In this document: one piece after another, positions 48,301-56,527 of the stretch
How positions within the stretch are numbered: the first letter of the stretch is position 1
Layout: each line of letters opens with the position of its first letter
Assembly (NCBI RefSeq): GCF_027924965.1
Contig: NZ_AP027056.1
Location: forward strand, 496,001 to 560,000
DNA length: 64,000 nt
DNA from: Limnohabitans sp. TEGF004
Lineage (GTDB): Bacteria; Pseudomonadota; Gammaproteobacteria; Burkholderiales; Burkholderiaceae_C
Direction: 5' to 3'
Translations under genes and position numbers: made by a program
Notes under the pieces: model-generated
The model's database searches: none
What the model was told of the DNA's origin: nothing
What the model saw: the letters and a program-made list of their open reading frames with translations, nothing else

Positions 48301-48404
48301 ACCGATAAGTTCTTGAACGCAAACACGCCCGCCATGACAAACAGCAGCGTGCCCAGCAAGATGAAAAGCGGCTGGTTGAGCGCGTAATGAATCAGGCGCT
48401 TCAT
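45330..48404 (-). CDS. czcA: CzcA-type heavy-metal efflux RND pump
   Basis: 1024 residues with the RND layout: N-terminal TM1 (FILLGTLLFVMAGVFAF), two large periplasmic loops and TM clusters. DFGIIVDGAVIVVEN at 392-406 is the TM4 motif of HME-RND pumps for divalent cations (Czc/Cnr type); the Cu/Ag CusA type has a different motif. AFPDVTDTQVTV near the N-terminus is also typical. It exports Co/Zn/Cd/Ni-like cations across the inner membrane by proton antiport. It overlaps the adaptor gene by 4 bp; no CzcC outer-membrane gene follows. Confidence 0.92.
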   Translation of the reverse strand: MKRLIHYALNQPLFILLGTLLFVMAGVFAFKNLSVEAFPDVTDTQVTVISLYPGRAAEEVEKQVTLPIEVALAGLPNSIRVFSHTQFGLSFTVVTYNDNAEVNLVRQQVNERLRGIQLPEGVEAQIAPNATPVGEIMRYRLRGDGLSTTELRTLQDWTVERSMRQVPGVADVVAMGGFIKQYEVQPDLQKLSQFKLTLQDLSEALGRGNSNAGGSYVTQGVQQYAIRGLGLLHSADDIGRVVVTARGNTPILVRDVAHVTIGAVPRLGTVGQDMDDDVVTGIIIMRKGENPSVVLKGVKERIEDLNARVLPAGVQIVPFYDRSWLMGKTLTTVFKNLVEGALLVALVLYLFLSNMRASLAVVVVIPLSLLATFMGLKIMGVPANLLSLGAMDFGIIVDGAVIVVENIMHRLAERGEGMNEKERRTLITEATNEVGRPTLFSMLIIIAAHIPIFALQRHEGRIFQPMALSVTTALVGSLIFSLTLVPLLAYWMLRKGIPHGDNAVVAWAKRVYEPVLNWSIAQPRKVVTMAVSGFLLSMLVASQLGSEFLPELNEGTIWVNVRLPASISNDEAAKTLHNVRKALMTVPEVRTTVSKAGQPEDGTDPKTISMAEVFVDVKPPEQWRKGLTREQLIEDMDHAVSVLPGMQPTFSQPIRDNVLESISQIDGQIVIKISGDDLDVLRHTTEAVEKEVRHVRGVYRAEIDRQGELPQLLIDIDRERAARLGLNVGDIEDVIETALAGKATTNLWEGERRFTVAVRLSEQRRAMVNLDSILIPTPNGGSTPLSSVATIRESSGAMNIAREAGRRTMAIGIFIKGRDMGSIVADMKDAVAKKVEIPRNYALTWSGEFENQERAMQRLAVVVPISLLLIFVLLFDAFSSFKTAGLILINVPLALIGGFVALWIFNIPLSVSAAIGFIALSGQAVLNGVVMLSVFQQLRNAGYTVLDAVKEGALQRLRTVLMTAMLAALGLLPMALSRDIGSETQRPLAIVVIGGLVTATLLTLVVLPALYVAWFSTPKKETTA

Positions 48405-49630
48405 TTGGGCTCTGCCGGTTTGTGTGCGTTTTCTTGGGCAATGCGGAACTCGCGTGCCAACAGCAAGCCGTTGTCTTTGACGATTTGTTCACCCGCTTGC
48501 ACGCCTTCGACGATCAGCACCTCTTTGATGCCTTCGTAGCCCAGCTTCACGCGGCGGGGTTCATACACACCGGCTTCGGTTTGCACATAAGTCCAGTGCT
48601 CGTTGCCGCGCAACTGCACGGCGCTAGAAGGCACCAATACGCCAGTGGCCAGTTTGCGCTGAATGCGAGCCGTGCCTAGCATTTCGGCCTTGAGCAAACG
48701 CTTGGCGTTGTCAATCACGGCACGCACTTTGATGGCGCGGGTGGCGCTGTCAATGAAGTCGCCCGTGGCGGCGATCTTGGCTTCAAAGCTTTGGTCGGGG
48801 TAGTTGGGCAGGGTCAATGAAATTTTGGTGCCCGGCTGCAGCGAGGCAATGTCTGCTTCGCGGGCATCAATTTGCACCCACAGCACGCTGGGGTCGCTCA
48901 CCACAAACAGGGCGGGGTTGCCGGGGCCACCTTGGTCGGGGCGCACTTCTTGGCCCGCACTGAGGTTGCGCTCGACCACCACGCCTTTGACGGTGGCAGC
49001 GAGGCCCAGTTGTTGGTTCACGTTCTGGGCGCTGCCATACATGCGGGTGCGGGCTTGGGCGCGGGCCAGTTCGGCGCGGGCACGCAGGGCTTCGGCTTCG
49101 GTGCTGTCGAGTTCTTTGCGCGAAATTACATCGGCTTCAAACAAGGTTTGGTGGCGTGCCAGCGCACGGTCGGCCACTTGGGCATCGGCCATGGCTTTGG
49201 CAGTGTCGGCTTGGGCTGCACCAAACTCGGGCGAGGCGAGGGTGGCCAGCACTTGCCCTGCGTTCACGCTTTGGCCAATGTCGGCATTCAGGCTCAGCAC
49301 GCGGCCCGCAAACGCGGGGTAGATGCGCTGGGTGCGTTCTTCGTTCCACACCAAGCGGGCAGGCAGCTCGATGGTGATGCTTTCAGCGGCTTTGGCCGCT
49401 ACTGTGCCCAGCAGCGCAATTTGTGGATGGCCTGCAGGAAAGCGTAGCTGCTCGCCTTGCACGATGGGTTCGGGTGTGGGTGGTTTGGCTGTGGGGGTGG
49501 GGTTGAGCACGGTATAGGCCAACACGGCGATGGCCAATGCACTGCCCCCCGCGATGATGCGTTTGGTGGGCGTGTTGAAAAGGGCGGCGGCTTGGCGCAG
49601 GGGCGCTTGCAGGTTCTGTCGTATGCTCAT
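48401..49630 (-). CDS. czcB: CzcB-type periplasmic adaptor (membrane fusion protein)
   Basis: 409 residues. One N-terminal TM anchor (about 24-45), a biotinyl-lipoyl-like hairpin region (ADIGQSVNAGQVLATLASPEFG), a coiled-coil hairpin rich in Ala/Arg/Glu, the second lipoyl half (GVVVERNLSAGQEV) and a beta-barrel domain. It links the RND pump to an outer-membrane channel, which must be encoded elsewhere. Divergent from the response regulator across 63 bp. Confidence 0.92.
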   Translation of the reverse strand: MSIRQNLQAPLRQAAALFNTPTKRIIAGGSALAIAVLAYTVLNPTPTAKPPTPEPIVQGEQLRFPAGHPQIALLGTVAAKAAESITIELPARLVWNEERTQRIYPAFAGRVLSLNADIGQSVNAGQVLATLASPEFGAAQADTAKAMADAQVADRALARHQTLFEADVISRKELDSTEAEALRARAELARAQARTRMYGSAQNVNQQLGLAATVKGVVVERNLSAGQEVRPDQGGPGNPALFVVSDPSVLWVQIDAREADIASLQPGTKISLTLPNYPDQSFEAKIAATGDFIDSATRAIKVRAVIDNAKRLLKAEMLGTARIQRKLATGVLVPSSAVQLRGNEHWTYVQTEAGVYEPRRVKLGYEGIKEVLIVEGVQAGEQIVKDNGLLLAREFRIAQENAHKPAEPK

Positions 49631-49693
49631 GCCACGTTTATCGTTGACCGTGGCTGACCAGCCCCTGACTTAACTTTTACATCTGTCACCCTT

Positions 49694-50383
49694 GTGCGAA
49701 TCTTGTTGATTGAAGACGATGCCGTGCTGCAAGCGGTCATGCTGCGCAGCCTAGGCGATGCGGGCCACCGCGTGGACGCCGCCAGCCATTTGGAAGAAGC
49801 TGCACACTTTTGGCAAGTGCAGGCCTATGACGCCGTGCTGCTGGACCTCAACCTGCCTTTGAACGGTCAAGCCCACGCGGCACAAGGCAGCGGTCTGCAG
49901 CTCCTGCGCGAAGCACGTGCGCGTGGTGACCGCACACCCGTGCTGGTGCTGACGGCGCGCAACCGCACCGACGAACGCATAGCCGGTCTAGATGCCGGCG
50001 CTGACGACTATCTGGGCAAGCCCTTTGATTTAGAAGAAGTGGAAGCCCGCCTGCGTGCCCTAGTGCGTCGCACGCAAGGTGTGGACGACGAGGTGCAAGT
50101 GGGCCAACTGCGCCTGCACCGCAAGCTGCGCCGCATCTTTGTGAATGACGCCGATTTGGCTTTACCCGCCAGAGAGTTTGAGGTGCTGTGCGAGCTCATG
50201 ACGCCACCGGGTCGCGCGGTTAGCAAGCGCGTGTTGTCTGACAAGCTGTCTGGCTTTGATGAAGCTTTGGGCGACAACGCACTCGAAGCTTTTATTTCTC
50301 GCTTGCGCAAAAAGCTGGCTGACAGTGGTGCGTGCATTCGCACCCTGCGCGGTATCGGCTATGTTTTAGAAGAACAGCCATGA
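49694..50383 (+). CDS. OmpR-family response regulator
   Basis: 229 residues from GTG 49694. Receiver domain with E7/D8/D9 acidic pocket and phosphoacceptor D51 (VLLDLNLP), K in GKPFDLEE, then a winged-helix DNA-binding domain (LPAREFEVLCELM ... VSKRVLSDKLS, RTLRGIGYVLE). It overlaps the kinase gene (ATGA) and is divergent from czcB, so it probably controls the efflux pump in response to metal. Confidence 0.94.
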   Translation: MRILLIEDDAVLQAVMLRSLGDAGHRVDAASHLEEAAHFWQVQAYDAVLLDLNLPLNGQAHAAQGSGLQLLREARARGDRTPVLVLTARNRTDERIAGLDAGADDYLGKPFDLEEVEARLRALVRRTQGVDDEVQVGQLRLHRKLRRIFVNDADLALPAREFEVLCELMTPPGRAVSKRVLSDKLSGFDEALGDNALEAFISRLRKKLADSGACIRTLRGIGYVLEEQP

Positions 50384-51780
50384 GTCAGACCCAAAGCAAA
50401 CCCTCGTTGCGCAACCGGCTGCTGCGCCATGTGTTGATTCCACTCGCCGTCACTTGGCTGGTGGGCACGGCTTTGGTGGTGGGCATTGCCTCGTACTTTG
50501 CGCAGCAGGCGTTTGACCGTGCTTTGTTAGACGATGCTTATTTGGTGGCCAGCCATGTGCGCCGGGCCAATGACGCCAGCGGTGGTGGCCTAGAACTGAG
50601 CCTATCTGCGCAAGAGATGAGCACCGTGCTGTTTGACCAAAGCGAAACTTTGTATTTTGCGGTGCTGCGCCCAGATGGCTCGCTGTTGGCAGGGCACCCA
50701 GGGCTGCGGCCCACACGGCTGCAAGAAGACTTGAAGCCCATGTTTGATGCGTTGGATTACCAAGGCCGCACACTGCGCAGCGTGACGGTGCACCGCCAAC
50801 AACCGGCAGATTTTTATGTGGTGATGGCGCAAACCACGGCCAGCCGCGACAGCTTGTTGCAACGCTTGCTGACTTTCTCGGTCATTCCCCAAGTGCTGTT
50901 GTTGGGTTTGTTGGCTGCGTGGTTGTACCGCGCGATTGAAGAAGATTTGGTGCCCCTAGCTGAGCTAGAAACGGCAGTGGGTCAACGTGACGTGCGCGAC
51001 CTCACACCTGTGCCCGTGACCGCCACCACCCACGATGTGCAGCGCTTGGGCCAAGCCATCAATGCGCTGTTGGGTCGCATTGCCTTTAGCGTGCAAGCGC
51101 AGCGCGAGTTCTCGGGCAATGTGGCGCACGAGCTGCGCACACCGTTGGCAGGCATTCGCGCCTTGGCCGACTACGGCCTCCGCCACACCGACCCACAGGT
51201 GTGGCACGAGCAGCTGCACGGCATTGCTAAAAGCCAAGAGCGAGCTAGCCATTTGGTCGACCAGCTGCTGGCGCTGGCCTTGGCAGATGAAGCGCATCAA
51301 GATTTAGAAAAAACTGCGGTGTCATTAGATGCACTCGTGGGCGAAGCCGTGCTGCGGTATTTGCCCAAGGCCGATGCCACAGGTGTGGACCTCGGTGCCA
51401 AAGGCATTGACCATGCGGTGGTCGTGCAGGGCAATGCGGCGCTGATAGAAGGCATCTTGAACAACCTCATCGATAACGCGCTGCGCTATGGCCGTGCACA
51501 CAACGGCGAGAGCCACATCACCGTTGCGGTCGAGACGACGCCTTATAGCGTGGTGCTGTCGGTCACTGACAACGGCGCGGGTGTACCGCCCGACAAGCTG
51601 CAGCAAATCAGCCAGCGTTGGGTGCAAGGCGCAGCGGGCGAGACGCTCAAAGCGGGCGTGGGTTTGGGCTTGGCGATTGTGGGCACCTATGCCAAACTGC
51701 TGAGCGCGCGTGTTGCCCTTGCTGCTGCGCAGCCGCATGGCTTGTGTGTGCATGTGACGTTTGACAAGTCGTCGCTGTAG
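50380..51780 (+). CDS. Sensor histidine kinase
   Basis: 466 residues from ATG 50380, overlapping the regulator stop. Two TM helices (about 22-45 and 165-187) bracket a periplasmic sensor of about 120 residues. HisKA with H250 (NVAHELRTPLAGIRAL), then the ATPase domain (N box ILNNLIDNALRYG, DNGAGVPPD, GVGLGLAIV). Sensor ligand unknown; metal is inferred from the czcBA neighbours. Confidence 0.94.
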   Translation: MSQTQSKPSLRNRLLRHVLIPLAVTWLVGTALVVGIASYFAQQAFDRALLDDAYLVASHVRRANDASGGGLELSLSAQEMSTVLFDQSETLYFAVLRPDGSLLAGHPGLRPTRLQEDLKPMFDALDYQGRTLRSVTVHRQQPADFYVVMAQTTASRDSLLQRLLTFSVIPQVLLLGLLAAWLYRAIEEDLVPLAELETAVGQRDVRDLTPVPVTATTHDVQRLGQAINALLGRIAFSVQAQREFSGNVAHELRTPLAGIRALADYGLRHTDPQVWHEQLHGIAKSQERASHLVDQLLALALADEAHQDLEKTAVSLDALVGEAVLRYLPKADATGVDLGAKGIDHAVVVQGNAALIEGILNNLIDNALRYGRAHNGESHITVAVETTPYSVVLSVTDNGAGVPPDKLQQISQRWVQGAAGETLKAGVGLGLAIVGTYAKLLSARVALAAAQPHGLCVHVTFDKSSL

Positions 51781-51803
51781 CGTGGCCCTTATGCACTCTT
51801 CTC

Positions 51804-52634
51804 TCAGCGTCCCGTTTTAGAACTGCCCCATTGGTCCATCACGCGTTGGTCACGCGCCATCTCAGCTTCGATGGAGTCTTTCGGTAATTGCCTCAAGCAC
51901 TCTTCCATGGCCTTTGCATCTAGTTTGGGCTGCGGGGGTTCGCTATGAGTTTTGGTTTGCTCAGATTTGCCGTCCCACGCGAACGGATTTTTAAATGACG
52001 GTGTGTCTGGCAGGCAGTCGTCTTTGTAGCTTGGCGCACCATCTGATGCGAATGGCGAAAACGAAATTGTTTTTTCAAAAATCAGGGGCTTGCCAGTGGG
52101 TGTAGGGGGCAAGGGCGGCATGTTTTGAATCGCTTGGCGCGCCAGTTTTTCTGCGAGTGCCGAGGTGCTCCACAAAGTATCCAGTTGAGCCAGCGTGCCG
52201 TTGGGCGCTATTTCGATGCGAAAGCGCACTTCACCCTGATCGGGGCCCTCCACCGCTGTGCCCATCATGCTGCGCACTTGTTGGCCCCAGCTGTGACGAT
52301 AGCCTTTGCTGTTTTTATTGGTGTACTGAGCGGCAAATGCCCACTCTTCAGCGGTAGGCGCTGAGGGGGCCGACAGGGTGGCAGGTGTTTTTTCGGTTTT
52401 GGCGTGGGTCGTGTCGGCATCCATGGTCGACATGGTTTGCTCGATCTGTGGTGCAGCGCTAGGTGGTGGCTCGGCTTTGATGAAAAACACCTCGGCTTCT
52501 AGCTCTTGCACCTTGGCAGTTTGTCTGACGCCAAACAAATGTTGGCTCGCGCCAATGATCACCACCACGTGTAACGCGATGGCGACAGTCAAAAATATCA
52601 GGCGTTGTGGGCCGCTTAGCAAGCGCGTGGGCAC
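51804..52634 (-). CDS. TonB-like protein with N-terminal anchor
   Basis: 276 residues. N-terminal TM helix (about 11-29), a spacer with Pro/Ala/Thr, and a region (about 135-175: GEVRFRIEIAPNGTLAQLDTLWSTSALAEKLARQAI) that follows the TonB C-terminal-domain pattern of a strand, an N-G turn and a helix. The C-terminal third is charged and unique. It lacks the long Pro spacer of true TonB and has no ExbBD beside it. Function not assigned. Confidence 0.6.
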   Translation of the reverse strand: MPTRLLSGPQRLIFLTVAIALHVVVIIGASQHLFGVRQTAKVQELEAEVFFIKAEPPPSAAPQIEQTMSTMDADTTHAKTEKTPATLSAPSAPTAEEWAFAAQYTNKNSKGYRHSWGQQVRSMMGTAVEGPDQGEVRFRIEIAPNGTLAQLDTLWSTSALAEKLARQAIQNMPPLPPTPTGKPLIFEKTISFSPFASDGAPSYKDDCLPDTPSFKNPFAWDGKSEQTKTHSEPPQPKLDAKAMEECLRQLPKDSIEAEMARDQRVMDQWGSSKTGR

Positions 52635-52656
52635 GGGTTGTTAAATAAGTAGGATC

Positions 52657-52677
52657 TAATATTATTGACCAATATTA
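52657..52677. promoter_or_regulatory. Inverted repeat in a divergent promoter region
   Basis: TAATATT and AATATTA, 7-bp perfect arms with a 7-nt spacer, between the divergent TonB-like gene (start 52634) and the methyltransferase (start 52698). Could be an operator or just AT-rich promoter DNA. Confidence 0.35.
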
Positions 52678-52697
52678 TTTTTGAATAGGAGTGCACC

Positions 52698-53309
52698 ATG
52701 CACCCATCTGACCATTGGGAAAACGTCTATCGCAACAAGTCATTTGATGCGGTGAGTTGGTATGCACCTCACTTGGGCGAGTCGCTGCGTTTGATTCAAG
52801 AGTTATGCCCCGACGCCAACGCCTCCATCATTGACATTGGTGGTGGCGAGTCCACTTTGGTGGATGACCTGCTGCATCGCCAATACGTCGATGTGTCGGT
52901 GTTAGACATCTCGTCCACAGCGATTGACTTCACACGCCAACGTCTTGGGCCGCTTGCTCAAGAGGTGACGTGGCATGTGGGCGACATCACGCAACACGAC
53001 TTTGGTGACCAGCGGTTTGATTTATGGCACGACAGGGCCGTGTTTCATTTCCTGACAGACCCAGCCGCCAGACAGGCCTATGTGGAATTGGTTCGGCGTT
53101 CTGTGAGGCCAGGCGGCTATGTGTTGATGGCGACGTTTGGACCTGACGGCCCTTTGCAGTGCAGTGGTTTAGATGTGGTGCGCTACGACGATCAAAGTTT
53201 GCATCATGAGTTTGGGGAAGGCTTCCAGATGATGGGAAGCCAGCTAGCCGAACACAACACCCCTATGGGAACACGCCAACAGTTTTTGTATTGCTGGTGT
53301 AGGGCTTAA
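52698..53309 (+). CDS. Class I SAM-dependent methyltransferase
   Basis: 203 residues, ribosome-binding site TAGGAG upstream. SAM loop IIDIGGGES at 44-52, acidic VLDIS at the end of strand 2, and WHDRAVFHFLTDPAARQAY as motif IV/post-motif region. The opening DHWENVYRNKS.DAVSWY is typical of a small methyltransferase family. Substrate unknown. Confidence 0.88.
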   Translation: MHPSDHWENVYRNKSFDAVSWYAPHLGESLRLIQELCPDANASIIDIGGGESTLVDDLLHRQYVDVSVLDISSTAIDFTRQRLGPLAQEVTWHVGDITQHDFGDQRFDLWHDRAVFHFLTDPAARQAYVELVRRSVRPGGYVLMATFGPDGPLQCSGLDVVRYDDQSLHHEFGEGFQMMGSQLAEHNTPMGTRQQFLYCWCRA

Positions 53310-53384
53310 AAATAGTTAGACGATGAGAAATGCAAATGAGTCGCCAAGCAAGTGCTGCGCATGCTGTGAGCTGAGATGTCAGCC

Positions 53385-53999
53385 TCAGGCGGGTGGCCGT
53401 GACATCTTGAACAGCTGCTCTGGCCCAATGCTGAAGTAATCAGCCGGACCGCCGCCACGCAAAATGTGGCCCGCGTTGGCGGTGTCGTACACACCGTCTT
53501 TGAGCAAGTGGCTGGCAATGTGCACACCGACCACTTCACCCAGCACCAACCATGTGGGCACTTTTTGTTTGTCCAGTCCTTCGAGTTGAATGATTTGCGT
53601 GCTGCGGCATTCAAACGACACAGGGCTGTCGGCCACACGCGGCACATCCACCACGCGTGAGGGCGCGGTCTTCAAACCGGCCAATTCAAACTCATTCACC
53701 TCGGGGCCCACAGGCGCGCAGGTTTGGTTCATAGCTTCGGCTAAAGGGCGCGTGACCAGGTTCCACACAAACATGCCGTTTTCTTGCACGTTGCGCAAAG
53801 AGTCTTTGGGGCCGGTGCTAGAAAAACCAATGATGGGTGGGATGTAGTTGAACGCGGTGAAGAAACTGTAAGGGGCAAGATTCAACACGCCGTCATTACT
53901 GACGGTCGAGACCCAGCCAATGGGCCGAGGGCCAACAATGGCGTTGAAGGGGTCGTGGGGCAGGCCGTGGCCGTTTTTGGGTTCGTAAAAATGTGTCAT
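53385..53999 (-). CDS. Flavin reductase-like FMN-binding protein
   Basis: 204 residues from ATG 53999 (MTHFYEPKNG); the frame is open to 54026 without family sequence. PRPIGWVSTVSNDGVLNLAPYSFFTAFNY is the flavin-reductase-like split barrel that binds FMN; IGFSSTGPKDSLRN follows. Members reduce free flavin or act in unknown redox steps. It is 57 bp downstream of the last ion-channel gene on the same strand; a short hairpin at 54027-54042 lies between, so it may or may not belong to that transcript. Confidence 0.88.
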   Translation of the reverse strand: MTHFYEPKNGHGLPHDPFNAIVGPRPIGWVSTVSNDGVLNLAPYSFFTAFNYIPPIIGFSSTGPKDSLRNVQENGMFVWNLVTRPLAEAMNQTCAPVGPEVNEFELAGLKTAPSRVVDVPRVADSPVSFECRSTQIIQLEGLDKQKVPTWLVLGEVVGVHIASHLLKDGVYDTANAGHILRGGGPADYFSIGPEQLFKMSRPPA

Positions 54000-54026
54000 G
54001 GGTGTACGGTAAACGCAAACCTGCAC

Positions 54027-54042
54027 CCCTGCTGTCGCAGGG
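54027..54042. terminator. Short hairpin after the last channel gene
   Basis: CCCTGC (54027-54032) / GCAGGG (54037-54042), loop TGTC. No T-run follows on the minus strand, so it is at best a weak stop between the channel cluster and the flavin-reductase-like gene. Confidence 0.3.
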
Positions 54043-54056
54043 TTAACTCATGACAC

Positions 54057-55661
54057 TCAGCTCGGCTTTTTATCCAACAGGTTCAGCACCGCCAACGCAG
54101 CTGTTGCATCCCCTGTGGTGTGGGTCAGGCTCTGGCGCAGTGTGTCGGTGCCCGTGGCTTGGGCAATCAAATCCAGCTGCGCGACCAGGAGGTTGAACTG
54201 AGCCGCTGCGAGTTGAGGGTGTGCTTTGGCGTCGAGTATCAAACCATTGGCTTGGGTGAGTTGTTCGGTGGCTTTGGCTTCAAATTCGGCCTTGGCTTCT
54301 GCAGTGAGTCGCTTGACTTCTTCATGCGACAAGTGCAAACGCTCAGCTTCGGCCACGATGAGTTCGCGTTCAGCGCCATCGAGCATGCCATCTTCAAAAG
54401 CCATCATCAAGCGGTGCTTGAAGGCATCGCGGTCAATGCGCAATTGGTCAGTGAAGGCCGATGCCAGCAAGCCTGCTGGGATGGCAAAAATACCAATGCC
54501 CAGCAACGCCAGCACCACGGTAAGTGCGCGGCCCATGGGAGTGATGGGCGAGATGTCGCCATAGCCCACCGAGGCCAGTGTGACCACGGCCCAATAAATG
54601 GATTGGGGAATGTTCTCGAACTTGTCGGGTTGTGCAGGGTGCTCAAACAAGTAACCCAAGCTGGCGGTGAGCACCACCAATAGCATCATCACGAACACCG
54701 AGGCAAAGATGATTTGCCACTCGCGCAGCACCACTTTGTAAAGCGTTTCCATGGCCGAGGTGTAGCGCGTGAGTTTGAGCATGCGCATCAAGCGGAAGAC
54801 CCGCAAAAAACGCAAATCCAAATGCTGGCTGAACAAACTCTCGAGGATGAACGGCAAGATGGTGAACAAGTCGATGATGGCTTGCCCCGTGCGCACATGG
54901 GCCCAATGCGGCATGCGCAGGTGCTTGTATTTCGGGTTTTCTGGCGCTGAGTAAACGCGTGCAATGTATTCGAGGGTGAAGATGGTGAACGCAATCACGT
55001 CAATCACCATGAACTCGGTGGCGAACAAGGCGTGCACAGACGCCACGGTCTCAAACACCACACAGGTGATGGACAAGGCAATCCAAAACACGATGAAGTT
55101 GTCGATGTAGGTGTGTAAGCGACCCGAGTGGCCGGTGGGCTCCAACATGGCAAACACTTTGGCACGCAAGCTGCGTCCCGCATTGAGTTCTTGAAACTCA
55201 TGCCACGCAGGAATGAGTTGGCGCGAGAGTTTGAACATTCGCGCCAGTCGCATGACTCGCAAAACGCGCAACATCTCCACGTCCACATCGACAAAGCGTG
55301 CGAAGTAGAACGGGGCAATGGCGATCAAATCGACCAACGCGTAAAAGCTGAATGCATAACGCAAACGCGGAAAAGACTTGCCCGCAAAGTCGGGGTTGAC
55401 GTGGGCAGTGGCCACACGCAGCAGGTATTCCGCTGTGAAGATGCCCACAGTCACCACATCAAACCAATGAAACCATGCGGTGTGAGCGTTGTAAATCTCG
55501 GGTGTGTTTTCAATCAACACCGCGATGACGCTGGCGACGATGAGAAATCCAATGCTGCGCTCGACGACATGGTGAAAACCGTGTTTGAACTCTGGGTCAA
55601 ACAACCACTTGTAGATCTTGGCAAGCAGCGAAGTGTGGGTGTGTGTCATGTGGGTCGTCAT
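54057..55661 (-). CDS. Double-voltage-sensor K+ channel-like protein
   Basis: 534 residues. First voltage-sensor domain: helices about 33-50, 63-82, 104-122 and S4 LRVLRVMRLARMFKLSRQ at 131-148. Second voltage sensor about 185-300 with S4 LRFLRVFRLMRMLKLTRY at 283-300. Then one pore: S5 about 315-338, filter SVGYGD at 364-369, S6 about 377-402. So two sensors precede a single K+-type pore. The cytoplasmic tail (about 413-460) has the acidic two-helix module EDGMLDGAERELIVAEAERL. Homologous half-domains suggest internal duplication of the sensor. K+ selectivity is inferred from the filter. It is last of the channel cluster. Confidence 0.85.
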   Translation of the reverse strand: MTTHMTHTHTSLLAKIYKWLFDPEFKHGFHHVVERSIGFLIVASVIAVLIENTPEIYNAHTAWFHWFDVVTVGIFTAEYLLRVATAHVNPDFAGKSFPRLRYAFSFYALVDLIAIAPFYFARFVDVDVEMLRVLRVMRLARMFKLSRQLIPAWHEFQELNAGRSLRAKVFAMLEPTGHSGRLHTYIDNFIVFWIALSITCVVFETVASVHALFATEFMVIDVIAFTIFTLEYIARVYSAPENPKYKHLRMPHWAHVRTGQAIIDLFTILPFILESLFSQHLDLRFLRVFRLMRMLKLTRYTSAMETLYKVVLREWQIIFASVFVMMLLVVLTASLGYLFEHPAQPDKFENIPQSIYWAVVTLASVGYGDISPITPMGRALTVVLALLGIGIFAIPAGLLASAFTDQLRIDRDAFKHRLMMAFEDGMLDGAERELIVAEAERLHLSHEEVKRLTAEAKAEFEAKATEQLTQANGLILDAKAHPQLAAAQFNLLVAQLDLIAQATGTDTLRQSLTHTTGDATAALAVLNLLDKKPS

Positions 55662-55714
55662 GGGTGTGATTTAAAAAGGCTCCAGTAGGAGCCTTTGAGT
55701 GGTGTGTGAGGGGC

Positions 55715-56287
55715 TTAGATCAAAAGCAAAAAGCCGTTGAGCGTTGAAAAAATGCCCAGGATACCTAGGGCGCATGGCACCCAGAACAGCACATGTGCGC
55801 CAGTCAGAATGGCCACCGAGGTCAGCACGATGGCAATTTGCAACAAGGCTTCTGCGTAGTCAAACCATGGGTCTTGGCGCAAAGCGATGTCGCGCTCGTG
55901 TTCATGCGCTTTGGCTTTTTCCATCAACTCTTTTTTGCCGTCGCCAGTCTCTGGCTCGGACTCATAGCGGGCGATGTTCTTTTCGTAGGCTTCGAGCTTT
56001 TTCTCAGCCAAAGCTTTGGCGGCAGACGAGAGCTTGTCGTTGGCAATTTGGATGCGCAATTCGTCAGCCGCAATTTTGTAGTCGGTCTGGCGGATGTTTT
56101 TGGCTTGGTAAAACGAATACGCGTTGGCTGCCAAGATGTTGTTGCTCATGCTTTCTTTGGCAGCGTTGTTACCACCTAAGCTGGCAATGGCCAAACACAT
56201 GGCCAAGATGGACACCAACATGGCACAACGGGTGCGAAAGGGGTCGTTGCCGTGCTCTGGTAATTCGGTTTCTGGCACTTCACTCAT
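55715..56287 (-). CDS. DUF4337 family membrane protein
   Basis: 190 residues. TM helices at about 21-38, 147-166 and 168-188; the stretch between (about 45-140) is a charged helical segment with NNAAKESMSNNILAANAYSF and YQAKNIRQTD, the DUF4337 pattern. No known function. It lies between the 69-residue membrane protein (12 bp upstream) and the double-sensor channel (53 bp downstream), suggesting an accessory subunit of the channels (inference). Confidence 0.8.
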   Translation of the reverse strand: MSEVPETELPEHGNDPFRTRCAMLVSILAMCLAIASLGGNNAAKESMSNNILAANAYSFYQAKNIRQTDYKIAADELRIQIANDKLSSAAKALAEKKLEAYEKNIARYESEPETGDGKKELMEKAKAHEHERDIALRQDPWFDYAEALLQIAIVLTSVAILTGAHVLFWVPCALGILGIFSTLNGFLLLI

Positions 56288-56299
56288 GGTTTTTCCTTG

Positions 56300-56509
56300 T
56301 TATTCTTTGTGGTCGTCGGAATGCTTGTTTTTGCGTTTGGCAAAAATTTTATACAAAGCAAACACGGCCAACACCACGGCCACCACACACACCACCAATT
56401 CAGCGTTCGTTAATTTGTGGACAAACTGATCGACGTAGTCGTAGGTCGACAGCGGCGTGTAGACGTCGGGGTTCTCTTGTTTGTACTTTTGGTAGGCGCC
56501 GTTGTCCAT
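56300..56509 (-). CDS. Small single-TM protein in the channel cluster
   Basis: 69 residues. A polar Tyr-rich N-terminus (PDVYTPLSTYDYVDQFV), one TM helix (about 36-55) and a basic then acidic C-terminus (FAKRKNKHSDDHKE), predicting N-out/C-in topology. No family recognised. It is 18 bp after the 322-residue channel and could be a regulatory beta-type subunit; this is inferred only from size and position. Confidence 0.65.
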   Translation of the reverse strand: MDNGAYQKYKQENPDVYTPLSTYDYVDQFVHKLTNAELVVCVVAVVLAVFALYKIFAKRKNKHSDDHKE

Positions 56510-56527
56510 GATGACCTTTGTTGGGAG

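Noticed and set aside
46908..48308. Long 466-codon frame antisense to czcA (and others antisense to ychF and trpB)
   Set aside because: His- and Gln-rich composition typical of antisense frames in GC-rich genes; the opposite strand encodes well-conserved enzymes.
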